Positions 46,593 through 55,849 of a DNA stretch of 64,000 nt are shown piece after piece (position 1 is the first letter of the stretch; each line of letters opens with the position of its first letter). Where the stretch lies: assembly GCA_963775445.1 (NCBI GenBank), contig CAVZIT010000004.1:992001-1056000 (forward strand). The letters run 5' to 3'. The stretch comes from Dokdonella_A sp963775445 (GTDB taxonomy: Bacteria > Pseudomonadota > Gammaproteobacteria > Xanthomonadales > Rhodanobacteraceae). The position numbers were made by a program, and so were the translations under genes. The notes under the pieces are model-generated. The model was given only the letters and a program-made list of their open reading frames with translations, was not told the origin of the DNA and ran no database searches.

Positions 46593-48215
46593 TCACTGAC
46601 ACGGATTGAGACCATTCACGCACGTCACGCCCGCGTGCAGCGGCAGCAAGCGGCTGTAATTGGCGAGCACGCCGTCCGAGACATTCGCGTTGACATAGTC
46701 CGTTACCAGAAAGCCGAACATTGGCACGCCTACCAGCACGTCGCCGTTGGTCGCGGCGGCGAGCCGATGCTGAACCAAAATTTCGCCATTGGCATCGTGC
46801 GTCAGATCAAGATTCGCGACTCCGTTTGGCGGAAGAAAGTCGACTCCCTCGGACGTTTGCGACTCGTGTTCCGTCGGATCGCTTGTATTGGTCAGGCCGG
46901 AACCCAGCGCCGACAACGGTACCTCGAACGGTTGTCCATTTGGGGGCGGCACGTACTGCGTGGAAAACGTAAGTACCGAAGTTTCCAGACAAGGTCTCAC
47001 CGACGGGTTTGTATAGAAAATGTTGAATTCCCCCCCTGTTATCAGATGGGTAGGAGCGCCCTGACGATCGTAGGCAAAGGGATTTGCTTTTTCGCACGCA
47101 AATGGAAACGCGGATGCGAAAAGGAATACGTTCATTCCATCCGCATTGGTATATGTGCCCACCACATAAGTAGCCAGAAAATCCTTGTCAAACGGTGCGA
47201 TGGCGTTTTCCACGTATTGGGGATCCACGTAATAGCGTTTGGTCGGTGCAGTCACGACCCAGTCCGTTGTCGCGCCGACGGCCGGGTCCTTGTCGAATTC
47301 GCCGTACAGGCTGTCGGCCATGAACAATGCGCTGATGGCATCTACGGGTTTTCGATAGTCCAGCTCAAGCATTCTGCCGTTGACAGGAACGAATGCGCTC
47401 ACCGTACCCGCAGAGGATCGGCTGGCCGTATTCAAATCCGGCGTCGGAGCATCCGGAGCGGTGTTTTGCGCGGTGCTGCTGAAGCCATCGATGGCCGCGG
47501 GATTCACCGCATCCATCGTTCCCTGCTCGACGTCGATGATCGCCTCACTTCCATACACACCGCCCTTCGGAGCGACGATGTCCGCATCCGGATTGGTAGT
47601 CCAATAACCTCCATCCGCCCAGGCCGACACAATTTGCGCGCAGTTCGCGGGCACGCCATCCACCGGCGAAATCGCATTCAGACTCTCATACGTGGCGTTG
47701 GTTACTTCGCCCATCTCGAAAACATCGAAATGGCCTTCACGGGTGCGCTTGAGATCAGTTGGTCCGCCATCGGAATTTCCAGTTGGTCCATCGCGTTCGT
47801 TGGAACCCGCATAGCTCGCGCCGCTGAAATCGAGAAAGCGCATGTTGTCTATGTCCGGCCTGGTTGAAAACGCCGGCACGGTACAACTGGAATCCGTGGT
47901 TACGATGCTGGCTGGCACATCGTCGCCGCTCTCAATCAGCGCGACATCGCCGGTCCAGGTATCGTACGGCGCGAGATAGAGATTGAAATCGAGTACATCG
48001 CGTCCGTCGTAACCTTCATGGAAACGCACTTTCAGCGCCTTGCCGTACGCCGTCGTATTGACGATCGATATCAGTGTTCCGTTGTTGCCGTTGGTCGTGT
48101 AGTAAGGATATACAAGGACTTGGCCCATCCCCTGTGCGTTGAGGTACACGGCCTGACTCGCCACAGACATGCTTGCCAGCAATATTCCTGCGGTCAATAC
48201 AAACAAGAATTTCAT
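46593..48215 (-). CDS. Large secreted protein, conserved but uncharacterised
   Basis: A 540-residue secreted protein. A clear signal peptide (MKFLFVLTAGILLASMSVAS, cleavage after SQA) precedes VYLNAQGMGQVLVYPYYTTN, where a surface-protein family seen in Gammaproteobacteria begins, with TLISIVNTTAYGKALKVRFH and DVLDFNLYLAPYDTWTGDVA. Eight or so cysteines suggest disulfides; the last, near the end (GVTCVNGLNPC), would close a loop. The role is unknown and no catalytic motif is visible. A CocE-type hydrolase lies upstream on the same strand. Confidence 0.65.
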   Translation of the reverse strand: MKFLFVLTAGILLASMSVASQAVYLNAQGMGQVLVYPYYTTNGNNGTLISIVNTTAYGKALKVRFHEGYDGRDVLDFNLYLAPYDTWTGDVALIESGDDVPASIVTTDSSCTVPAFSTRPDIDNMRFLDFSGASYAGSNERDGPTGNSDGGPTDLKRTREGHFDVFEMGEVTNATYESLNAISPVDGVPANCAQIVSAWADGGYWTTNPDADIVAPKGGVYGSEAIIDVEQGTMDAVNPAAIDGFSSTAQNTAPDAPTPDLNTASRSSAGTVSAFVPVNGRMLELDYRKPVDAISALFMADSLYGEFDKDPAVGATTDWVVTAPTKRYYVDPQYVENAIAPFDKDFLATYVVGTYTNADGMNVFLFASAFPFACEKANPFAYDRQGAPTHLITGGEFNIFYTNPSVRPCLETSVLTFSTQYVPPPNGQPFEVPLSALGSGLTNTSDPTEHESQTSEGVDFLPPNGVANLDLTHDANGEILVQHRLAAATNGDVLVGVPMFGFLVTDYVNANVSDGVLANYSRLLPLHAGVTCVNGLNPCQ

Positions 48216-48432
48216 GATCTGTCCTCATTACGGCCCTTAACACGGCCCCTTGAGGTCTGGACGACGCGGAGCGACAAAACGTCGCAAGAACCGTGCGAGG
48301 AAAGCCAGTGTCCCGAGTCCATTTCCGCGCCCAGGCTGTGAGGTATTGGACAGGCGGCAACAGAACTCAATGCTCCGAAAGTAAGCCAGACGCTGTCGTC
48401 TCGACCGTTTTCGTAATATCGCAGACGTTCGC

Positions 48433-50229
48433 TTACTTGGCGGCCTCGGCCTTCGCCAGCGGGATTTCGAGCCAGCTGGGATGCTTTGGATCGAGGTGGA
48501 TGCTGATGGTGGCGGCGCGCGCCGAAGCCGCGGTTTCATAGCCGATGCGACCGCCCGAGTTGTAGTTCTTCTGCCAGTCGGGCGTATTCACCGGGGCCAG
48601 TATGACGCGCAAACGGGTGCCCTTGGGAAGCTCGCGCACCGTGTAGTAGAAGCCATCGAACTGCCAAGGCTCGACGACGCCTGGTTTGACCCGTTTCATT
48701 TTCGACGGACCGTGGCGGAAGCGTCCGCGCATCACGTCCTGATTCAGAACCAGCGTGCGGCCGTCCGGCAATATCGCGTCCACACCGACCCACACATCCG
48801 CGTCGGGCGTATCCAGCGACACATTGGCGAGCAATGTCATGACACCCGCGATCGTGATGGGTGCGTCGACGGGATCGCTGACGTAAATGAGTCGGTTCGC
48901 CTTGTACGCCTCGGGCGATTGCACGAGGTAATCGTCGCCGGAATCCTTGAACAGTTCCTTCGCCGATTGCAGCGCCAGCGGATCGTCGCGGAAGGCATCC
49001 GGCGGCTGATCCGGCGGCGCGCTTCGGGTCAGGTCACCGGCGTGAAACACGTCGTCTGCGGGGCCGTTCGGAGAACTCAGATAAAGACGCAGCGTGTGGT
49101 CGGACAAATCCTCCAGCGACGCTGCATGGCGCCATGCGTGTGCGCCCATCACGTAGTAATTGACTCGACTCGAAAGGATCGCGGGGCGTTTCCCCCCCTT
49201 GAGTACCCAGTTGAAAAAATCGATATGGATCTGGTCGATGTCGAGCACCGACTTCTTGTCGAAAGTCAGGCCGCCGAGTTTTTCCTGCGGGTGCCGCGTG
49301 CCCGGATGATCCCAGGGTCCCATCAGCAGATAAAAGTTCTGCTTCGCCTTGGTCGACGCGTTCGCCATGAACTCGTGGTAGTAGCGCAGCGCGCCGCGCT
49401 GGTCGCCGTCGAAATAGCCGGTGATGGTGAGGATCGGAATATCGATCGATGCGTAGTCGGAAGGCTTGGGATTGAACGCCGCCCAGTAGCTGTCGTAGGC
49501 GGGATGATCCAGCCATTCGAGGAACGCGCCGCGATTGGTGCCGGCGAGGTCCGCCAATTCGGAGAACGGCTGGTTCGCCTCGTAAAGATCGATGAAGCGC
49601 GATCCCCAGTACTTGCCGTCGCCGAACAGGTTGTCCTGGCCGGTCTGCCCGCTGGTGAACGCGAGCCACTGCGCCATGTAGCTCATGAAAATGCCCTTGG
49701 GCTGCGGATAATCCCAGCCGGGATATACCGCTGCGGTCGGCACCGCCGCCGCGAGATGCGCGGGATGCTGCGCGATGATCTGCCATTGATCCATGCCGCG
49801 ATAGGAACCGCCGCGCGTCACCACGCGCCCGTCGCACCACGGCTGTTTCGCCAACCATGCGATCACGTCAGCACCGTCCGGACCGTTGCCGTACAGCGGC
49901 GTGAACTTTCCTCCCGAAGAACCGCGGCCACGCACATCGACGCTGACGTATGCGTAGCCGTTTTCGGCGAACTTTACCGCGCGCTGCTGCGTCTCGTCGG
50001 AGATGTAGGGCGTCATGACCAGTACAGTCGGCACCGGCTTTTTCTGATCCGTCGATCGCCAGATCGTCGCAGCCAATTTCACGCCGTCGCGCATCGGGAT
50101 CATGTGGTGCAGATCGACGATGACGTTCTCGCGGTTGGTACTGTCCGCCGCGAAAGCCTGCGGCGCGACCATGCAGGCCGCGAGCGTTGCCAGCAACAAC
50201 CCCAGTAAAACCTTCCAGCCCTGTTTCAT
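48433..50229 (-). CDS. CocE/NonD-type X-Pro peptidase-like hydrolase, secreted
   Basis: A 598-residue alpha/beta hydrolase of the S15/CocE family. The signal region LLLATLAACMVAPQAFA looks like a lipoprotein or Sec signal. VSVDVRGRGSSGGKF and the nucleophile elbow GGSYRG (Ser142) are typical; the C-terminal jelly-roll domain (RLRVILAPVNTPDWQKNY) completes the fold. Such enzymes hydrolyse acyl-peptide, ester or beta-lactam-type bonds. ATG 50229 has GAGGCA upstream; 50319 would add an unrelated leader. Confidence 0.9.
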   Translation of the reverse strand: MKQGWKVLLGLLLATLAACMVAPQAFAADSTNRENVIVDLHHMIPMRDGVKLAATIWRSTDQKKPVPTVLVMTPYISDETQQRAVKFAENGYAYVSVDVRGRGSSGGKFTPLYGNGPDGADVIAWLAKQPWCDGRVVTRGGSYRGMDQWQIIAQHPAHLAAAVPTAAVYPGWDYPQPKGIFMSYMAQWLAFTSGQTGQDNLFGDGKYWGSRFIDLYEANQPFSELADLAGTNRGAFLEWLDHPAYDSYWAAFNPKPSDYASIDIPILTITGYFDGDQRGALRYYHEFMANASTKAKQNFYLLMGPWDHPGTRHPQEKLGGLTFDKKSVLDIDQIHIDFFNWVLKGGKRPAILSSRVNYYVMGAHAWRHAASLEDLSDHTLRLYLSSPNGPADDVFHAGDLTRSAPPDQPPDAFRDDPLALQSAKELFKDSGDDYLVQSPEAYKANRLIYVSDPVDAPITIAGVMTLLANVSLDTPDADVWVGVDAILPDGRTLVLNQDVMRGRFRHGPSKMKRVKPGVVEPWQFDGFYYTVRELPKGTRLRVILAPVNTPDWQKNYNSGGRIGYETAASARAATISIHLDPKHPSWLEIPLAKAEAAK

Positions 50230-50627
50230 GATTTGCCTCGCTCTTGCCGGTGACCTGCCCCAAGGTTTCGATGCCAGCCTGGCCCAAGTGGAGTCAGTTT
50301 TCCAGGAGAAGAGGAACATGAATAAGCGACGCGGAGACCACCGGCTTCTTGAAGCAGGCGCAAGCCGGCACGCAGATCAGGAGCGGCTCCGCACACATGG
50401 TTTCAGCGATGTCTCGTTCCATCCATGGCGCCGCTGCTTCGTCCGAGCGGCAATCGAACGTCTGCCGACGCAATCGAAATCGCATCTGCGCAAGGCAGCT
50501 GCTGCTCGCGCAGTGCCGCACGACACCCGGGAAGCTATTGGCCGCTTGACGCCATGATGCGGCGCGTGGCTGTCACTTCTTCGGACAGGACCCCTGACGA
50601 GTTGCTGTCGGGCGCGGGCACGGATAG
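50230..50627. other. Spacer between the CocE-like and TonB receptor genes
   Basis: 398 bases with no supported gene. Both flanking genes run leftward, so the CocE-like promoter should lie here. I saw no clear signal. Confidence 0.4.
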
Positions 50628-52745
50628 TCAGAAGTCGAATGTAGCCGACACTATTGCGGTTCTTCCCGGCAATCGATACGCCTGCCCATCTCCGAGTTCA
50701 CTGATCGCCACCGGATCGCGGCGGTCGCTCAGGTTGTAGCCATCCAGGCGCAGCTGCCAGCGAGGGAAGCGATATCCAATGCCGGCATCTACCGTTGTGT
50801 AACTTCCGACCGGTGTCTCGTTCTCCTGGTCAAGAAAGCGCTTTCCGACATAATTCCACACCACCGATGCCTGAACTCCGCGCGGCGGTGCGTAAATCAG
50901 CCCAAGCGCGGCGAGATTCTGCGGCGACACTTCGAGCCGGTTGCCCGCGAGATCGAGCGTCGTGCCATCGCCTTGGTCCACCAGTCGTTCGGTATAGCGC
51001 GCATCGTGGTAGGCGTAGGTGGCGCGAACGCGAAAATCGTCAGTCGCGTGGAAATCACCCTCGATCTCGGCACCCTTGAAGCGTTCCTTGCCGCCATTGG
51101 CCAGGCCCGGTAACCCGTTGATGTTCTCCGGGATCACCAGATTCGCGAAATTCATGTGGAAGTAGGAAAACTCCCAGTCGAACCGCCCGTCGCCAAGCCG
51201 TCCCTTGAAGCCCGCTTCCCAGCTGTCAGCAGTTTCCGGCTTGAGAATGTCACCCTCCGCCTCGGGGCCAAAGTCGATCGCGGCGGGCTTGTAGGTATTG
51301 CGGTAGTCGGCAAACACGCTGAAGCGGTCGGCGCCGTCGACCCACAGAGCGTAGTTAGCTCCCAGCGATGCCGACGGGCGCGACTTGTTGCGGCTGTCAG
51401 TAGCCGTTTCCGGCGGTGTTCCGGGATCGGCATGACGATCGATGATCAGACCGCTGCGCGTTTCCTCGGTGCGATTCAAGCGCAGCCCGGCAACGACATC
51501 CAGTCGCGAGGTCGGCTTCCAGTCGAGTTGCGTATACAGGCCAAAGAAATTGCGCCTGTCCTTCAGCTGGGTCGATTCATCGATTGGCAACTCGTGCGAG
51601 TTCGGCGCGTTCGCCCCGCTCGGCAATACGCCGTACTCGAAGTTGTCGCTGTTCTGTTTGCCATTGCCGTAAAGCCAGTCGAATCCTGTGGTCCATGTCA
51701 GCTCCTCGGCGGGATGGGCGGCGAGGTACGTATCGAAGTACGCGTCGGTCAATTTCACGGTCTGACGGAAACCGTCGGCATTGTGGGTCACGCCGTCGTC
51801 GGCAAAATTGTCACGCAGGAATCCGCGTGTGTTGTGCCCATCGCTATGATCGACCGAGAACGTCGTCACCCACTCCCCGAGCCCGACATCGCGATTCAGT
51901 CCGGCGTTGAACTGTATGCGATTCTGGTCCTGCCGCGCATCGGTTGGATTGACGTTCGCATCGAGCGGAAACCGCGGCGACAGCATGCCGTCCTCGACCG
52001 GATGTGGGCTGTACGGATCCTGGTGCAACACGGTCGCATCCAGATCGAAATGGATCATGCCGAGTCCGATGTCAGCTGCGTTGCGGTACAGAATATGGCC
52101 GCGGTCGACGCCCGAACGATCCTGGCTGAAGTTTTGAGTCGACACATCAGCACTCAGGGATTGCTTGAATACGCCGGCATCCGGCAGGTTGCTGCTGATC
52201 GACGCAAGGCCGTTACTTCGCGTGCCGATGCCGACGCTGGCCCGGGACGGGGTGCGCCCAGGCGCGTAATGGATCACCTGGATAACCCCGACGAACGATG
52301 TCGCACCGTACATGACCGGTGCTGCGCCACGCAGCACCTCGATACGCTCGACGTTGGTCAGATCGAGGGTCGCCAGCGCCGGGTTGAACGAGCCGCCGGA
52401 GGGAATGCCGTCCACCACGAGCAGGAACGCATCGAATTCGCGCAAGCCCCACAGGCCCGGAACCGACGCAGCCGGCCCCGCATCACCACCCGGCGCTATA
52501 TCGACGCCGGCAACCAGACTCAACGCGGTGCGCAGATCGCGCACCCCGCGCGCACGCAACTCGTCACCGCTGACCACCGTTATCATCGCCGGCGTCTGAT
52601 CGATTGGTTCCGGCAATTTGGATGTCGTCACTTCGACGACCGGCAGTGTCAAGTCCTCGCTTGCCGCGGCCGCAGTGATCCACGAGCCCGAACAGATGGC
52701 CGCGACGGTGGCGACGAGCACCCGCAAACGGAATAAAGAAGGCAT
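50628..52745 (-). CDS. TonB-dependent outer-membrane receptor
   Basis: A 705-residue TonB-dependent receptor: signal peptide, a TonB-box-like LTLPVVEVTTSKL, a plug domain (PAMITVVSGDELRARGVRDL, ending VERIEVLRGAAPVMYGATSF), and a 22-strand barrel ending in TAIVSATFDF with a terminal Phe. The plug resembles FecA/CirA/BtuB-type siderophore or cobalamin receptors; no ligand is evident. ATG 52745 (MPSLF) has AGGGGAA upstream. The next genes hold no ABC or siderophore genes, so it is an orphan receptor. Confidence 0.93.
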   Translation of the reverse strand: MPSLFRLRVLVATVAAICSGSWITAAAASEDLTLPVVEVTTSKLPEPIDQTPAMITVVSGDELRARGVRDLRTALSLVAGVDIAPGGDAGPAASVPGLWGLREFDAFLLVVDGIPSGGSFNPALATLDLTNVERIEVLRGAAPVMYGATSFVGVIQVIHYAPGRTPSRASVGIGTRSNGLASISSNLPDAGVFKQSLSADVSTQNFSQDRSGVDRGHILYRNAADIGLGMIHFDLDATVLHQDPYSPHPVEDGMLSPRFPLDANVNPTDARQDQNRIQFNAGLNRDVGLGEWVTTFSVDHSDGHNTRGFLRDNFADDGVTHNADGFRQTVKLTDAYFDTYLAAHPAEELTWTTGFDWLYGNGKQNSDNFEYGVLPSGANAPNSHELPIDESTQLKDRRNFFGLYTQLDWKPTSRLDVVAGLRLNRTEETRSGLIIDRHADPGTPPETATDSRNKSRPSASLGANYALWVDGADRFSVFADYRNTYKPAAIDFGPEAEGDILKPETADSWEAGFKGRLGDGRFDWEFSYFHMNFANLVIPENINGLPGLANGGKERFKGAEIEGDFHATDDFRVRATYAYHDARYTERLVDQGDGTTLDLAGNRLEVSPQNLAALGLIYAPPRGVQASVVWNYVGKRFLDQENETPVGSYTTVDAGIGYRFPRWQLRLDGYNLSDRRDPVAISELGDGQAYRLPGRTAIVSATFDF

Positions 52746-52823
52746 GCTTGAGTTCCCCTGAAAAAGCGACATGAACCGCCGGTTCAGTATAGGAATCCTC
52801 GCCGACCTTAATAACCGTCTGGG

Positions 52824-52842
52824 GACCGATGCGAAATCGGTC
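52824..52842. promoter_or_regulatory. Hairpin in the TonB receptor leader
   Basis: GACCGAT (52824-52830) pairs with ATCGGTC (52836-52842) around a 5-base loop, a perfect 7-bp stem 79 bases upstream of the TonB receptor ATG. Role unknown; attenuation or a protein-binding site is possible. Confidence 0.35.
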
Positions 52843-52982
52843 TACTGGGGGATTGCCGCAGTCTGCAGGTTGGTTCGCATTGGCAAGTGGTTCGTCTGCC
52901 ATGTCGTCTTGACGCATCGCGGGTAAACGAGCCCATCCGAATAGCTGCTTCCCTCGATTTCTTGCTGTCCGACACCGTCTCT

Positions 52983-53000
52983 GTTGCGACGCGTCGCAAC
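52983..53000. promoter_or_regulatory. Perfect 18-bp palindrome in the recQ upstream region
   Basis: GTTGCGACGCGTCGCAAC, self-complementary over all 18 bases, 31 bases before the recQ ATG and 238 from the TonB receptor. It looks like an operator for a dimeric repressor. Confidence 0.45.
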
Positions 53001-53030
53001 CGATGCACATTGCTTTGCTAGCATCGCAGC

Positions 53031-54875
53031 ATGACATCGTCCGCGCTTGCGACCCTCCAATCCACTTTCGGCTATCCGGTTTTTCGCGGTGAGCAGGAGG
53101 CGATCATCGAGCGGATGATTGGTGGCGGCGACGCGCTGGTGCTGATGCCGACAGGCGGCGGCAAGTCGCTGTGCTACCAGATTCCGGCGCTGCTGCGCGA
53201 GGGCACGGCGATCGTGATCTCACCGCTGATTGCGCTGATGCATGATCAGGTCGCCGCGCTGCGGCAACTTGGCGTCGGGGCGGCGTTCCTCAACTCGAGT
53301 CTCGATGCGATGCAGCAGGCGGAGGTCGAGCGCGAGCTTGTCGGCCGTCGTCTCAAGCTGTTGTACGTCGCGCCCGAGCGTTTGCTGACCGAACGCTTTC
53401 TCGACTTGCTCGAACGCGTGCCGGTTTCGCTGTTCGCCATCGATGAGGCGCATTGCGTGTCGCAGTGGGGCCATGATTTCCGTCCGGAGTATCGCCAGTT
53501 GACGGTGTTGCACCAACGCTTTCCGTCGATTCCACGCATCGCGCTGACGGCTACCGCCGACGCGCCGACGCGGCGCGAAATCGTCGAGCGGCTCGCGCTC
53601 GAAGACGCGCGCGAATTCGTCGCGAGTTTCGACCGGCCCAACATCCGCTACCACGTCGTCGAGAAGGACAATGCCCAGCGCCAGCTCAAGGACTTCCTTC
53701 TCGGTCATGCGGGCGAATCAGGCATCGTCTATTGCCTGTCGCGCAGGAAGGTCGAGAAAACGGCAGCGTGGCTCGAAGAGCAGGGCATCCATGCGCTGAC
53801 CTACCATGCTGGCATGGACGGCGCCGCGCGCGATGCGAATCAGCGGCGCTTCCTTGTCGAGGATGGCCTCGTCATGGTCGCGACGATTGCGTTCGGCATG
53901 GGCATCGACAAACCCGATGTGCGCTTCGTGGCGCATCTCGACCTGCCGAAAAGTCTCGAGGGCTATTACCAGGAAACCGGCCGTGCCGGCCGCGATGGAT
54001 TGCCAGCCGAAGCGTGGATGGCGTTCGGGCTCGGCGATCTGGTGCTGCTCGCGCAATTCATCAGCAAATCCGATGCCGGCGAGGAGCGCAAGCGCGTCGA
54101 GCGCGCCAAGCTCGATGCGCTGCTTGGGTATGCCGAAACCGTTGCGTGTCGGCGCCAGCGGCTGCTCGCGTATTTCGGCGAGGAGATGAGCGAGCCCTGC
54201 GGCAACTGCGACAACTGCCTCGATCCACCCGTCACCTGGGATGCGACCGAGGCCGCGCAGAAGGCGCTGTCGTGCATCTACCGGACCGGACAGCGCTTCG
54301 GCGCGGCGTACGTGAGCGCAGTGCTGCGTGGCGAAGATGACGATCGCATGCGCGGACTCGGACACGATCGCCTGAGCACGTTCGGCGTCGGCGCGGAACT
54401 TGACGATTACCAATGGCGCGGCGTGCTCCGCCAGTTGCTCGCGGCAGGATTGCTCGCGACCGATGTGGAAGGCTTCGGCACGCTGCGGCTGACCGATGCG
54501 AGCCGGCCGCTGTTGCGCGGCGAAGCGAACGTGCGGCTTCGTCGCCAGGCCGATCGCGTCGAGCGTCGCGCCGCGCGCAAGGCGACGCGTGCGACGCGCG
54601 GGCGACAGACTCTCGACATCGCGCCGCATGAATCCGCATTGTGGGATGCGTTGCGCGATCTGCGCGCGCGCCTCGCCAAGGAGCAGGGCGTGCCGGCTTA
54701 CGTGATCTTTCACGACGCGACCTTGCTCGCGATGCTGCGCGAACGTCCGCAATCCCTGCGTGACATCGGCAACATCAGTGGCGTCGGCGAGCGCAAGCTC
54801 GAACGCTACGGCGAGGCCTTTCTCGGCGTGCTGACCGCCGCGCCAGCGACCGGATCGAGGGAGTCGCGAGCGTGA
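53031..54875 (+). CDS. recQ: ATP-dependent DNA helicase RecQ
   Basis: A 614-residue 3'-5' DNA helicase of recombination repair. Walker A TGGGKS at 41-46, DEAH at 138-141 (FAIDEAHCVSQWGHDFRPEY), the RQC zinc-finger cysteines CRRQRLLAYF, then CGNCDNC, and a C-terminal HRDC domain (LWDALRDLRARLAKEQGVPA). Start ATG 53031. Its stop overlaps the GTG start of the next gene (GTGA). Confidence 0.97.
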   Translation: MTSSALATLQSTFGYPVFRGEQEAIIERMIGGGDALVLMPTGGGKSLCYQIPALLREGTAIVISPLIALMHDQVAALRQLGVGAAFLNSSLDAMQQAEVERELVGRRLKLLYVAPERLLTERFLDLLERVPVSLFAIDEAHCVSQWGHDFRPEYRQLTVLHQRFPSIPRIALTATADAPTRREIVERLALEDAREFVASFDRPNIRYHVVEKDNAQRQLKDFLLGHAGESGIVYCLSRRKVEKTAAWLEEQGIHALTYHAGMDGAARDANQRRFLVEDGLVMVATIAFGMGIDKPDVRFVAHLDLPKSLEGYYQETGRAGRDGLPAEAWMAFGLGDLVLLAQFISKSDAGEERKRVERAKLDALLGYAETVACRRQRLLAYFGEEMSEPCGNCDNCLDPPVTWDATEAAQKALSCIYRTGQRFGAAYVSAVLRGEDDDRMRGLGHDRLSTFGVGAELDDYQWRGVLRQLLAAGLLATDVEGFGTLRLTDASRPLLRGEANVRLRRQADRVERRAARKATRATRGRQTLDIAPHESALWDALRDLRARLAKEQGVPAYVIFHDATLLAMLRERPQSLRDIGNISGVGERKLERYGEAFLGVLTAAPATGSRESRA

Positions 54876-55837
54876 GCGGGCGAAATTCCAGTGCAATCGC
54901 ACTGACACTGCTGGCGGCAGTGCTGGTTATCGCCGCGGTGGTGGCCTCGAGGCCGACGCACGGTGCGTTCGAAAACGTAGCGGCCGGTTCGACCAGCGTT
55001 GCGGCGAGCGCCGGTCGTACCACCCGAGCACTTTCGCTGAAACGAAATCACCAGCCCCTGACGGAATCGAACGCCGCGGACCACCGCGATGTCGCCGAGC
55101 GCGAGTGGCGCGGCAAACAGGAGTGGGCGGATTACGAAGCTTCCACGAATCTTGTGCCGGACTTGAACGATCTCGCCGCGCGCATCAATCAGGGCGATGC
55201 CCAAGCGATGGGGCTTGCTGCAAGCATCCTTGTCGAGTGCAACATATCCAAGTTCTTTTCGCCAAATGATCTTCCGGCGATCAATCAAGGTAGGTTGAAA
55301 AATGGCCTGCCTCCGATGCCGCAAGCCATCTCGGACGAGCAGCAGCGCCGCTGCGGCGATATCGCTGCCGAGCGCAAACTTGCGGATCACGCTGATCTGG
55401 ATCTCATCAAAAAAGCCGCGAAAGCTGGCGATCCGGTTGGCCTGGCGCTGGATTTCGCGAACAGCCCTCCGGTAGAAGTCAAGGAAGGAAAGAACGGCAT
55501 ATCGAAGATATTGGCGTCCGGCAACCCGTACGCGATCTTCCGCATGGGCGATCTGATGGCGAGGTTCGGGGTTTACGGAAAATATTCGGGCGACGTGGAC
55601 GATCGCTACGCCTGGCAATTCGTGGCCTGCGATCTGGGCATGGATTGCTCGCCGTCGAGCGCCATCGTGCGCGAAACGTGCATGCAGGGCTCGTGTTCCC
55701 CTGGTGGCTACAAGGACCTCGTGCAGGAGTCGCTGGTGTCACCCGTCGACTACCAGCGCATTGTATTTCTGGAACAAGAGATCCTGACGCAATACCTCGC
55801 AGGCAACATCGACGCGCTGCTGCAGGATGAGGAATAA
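54872..55837 (+). CDS. Membrane-anchored periplasmic protein, Sel1-like helices, unknown
   Basis: A 321-residue protein with one N-terminal hydrophobic segment (residues about 8-27) as signal or anchor. The rest is mostly helical with AxxGD-type turns (AARINQGDAQAMGLAASILV, KKAAKAGDPVGLALDFA) that recall Sel1-like repeats, plus cysteines in CDLGMDCSPSSA and CMQGSCSPGG. GTG 54872 overlaps the recQ stop by 4 bases, so it is coupled to recQ. Similar proteins are common in Rhodanobacteraceae-like genomes; the role is unknown. MFS transporter gene follows after 12 bases. Confidence 0.7.
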   Translation: MSGRNSSAIALTLLAAVLVIAAVVASRPTHGAFENVAAGSTSVAASAGRTTRALSLKRNHQPLTESNAADHRDVAEREWRGKQEWADYEASTNLVPDLNDLAARINQGDAQAMGLAASILVECNISKFFSPNDLPAINQGRLKNGLPPMPQAISDEQQRRCGDIAAERKLADHADLDLIKKAAKAGDPVGLALDFANSPPVEVKEGKNGISKILASGNPYAIFRMGDLMARFGVYGKYSGDVDDRYAWQFVACDLGMDCSPSSAIVRETCMQGSCSPGGYKDLVQESLVSPVDYQRIVFLEQEILTQYLAGNIDALLQDEE

Positions 55838-55849
55838 CCGAAAGACTGC

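Noticed and set aside
48481..50208. 575-codon frame antisense to the CocE-like hydrolase
   Set aside because: Shadow; the minus-strand protein has a signal peptide and catalytic serine motif.
51156..52736. 526-codon frame antisense to the TonB receptor
   Set aside because: Shadow; the receptor plug and barrel are clear on the other strand.
52746..53030. Cobalamin riboswitch upstream of the TonB receptor
   Set aside because: Only a hairpin and a GGGAAGC-like string; no B12 box or conserved core found.
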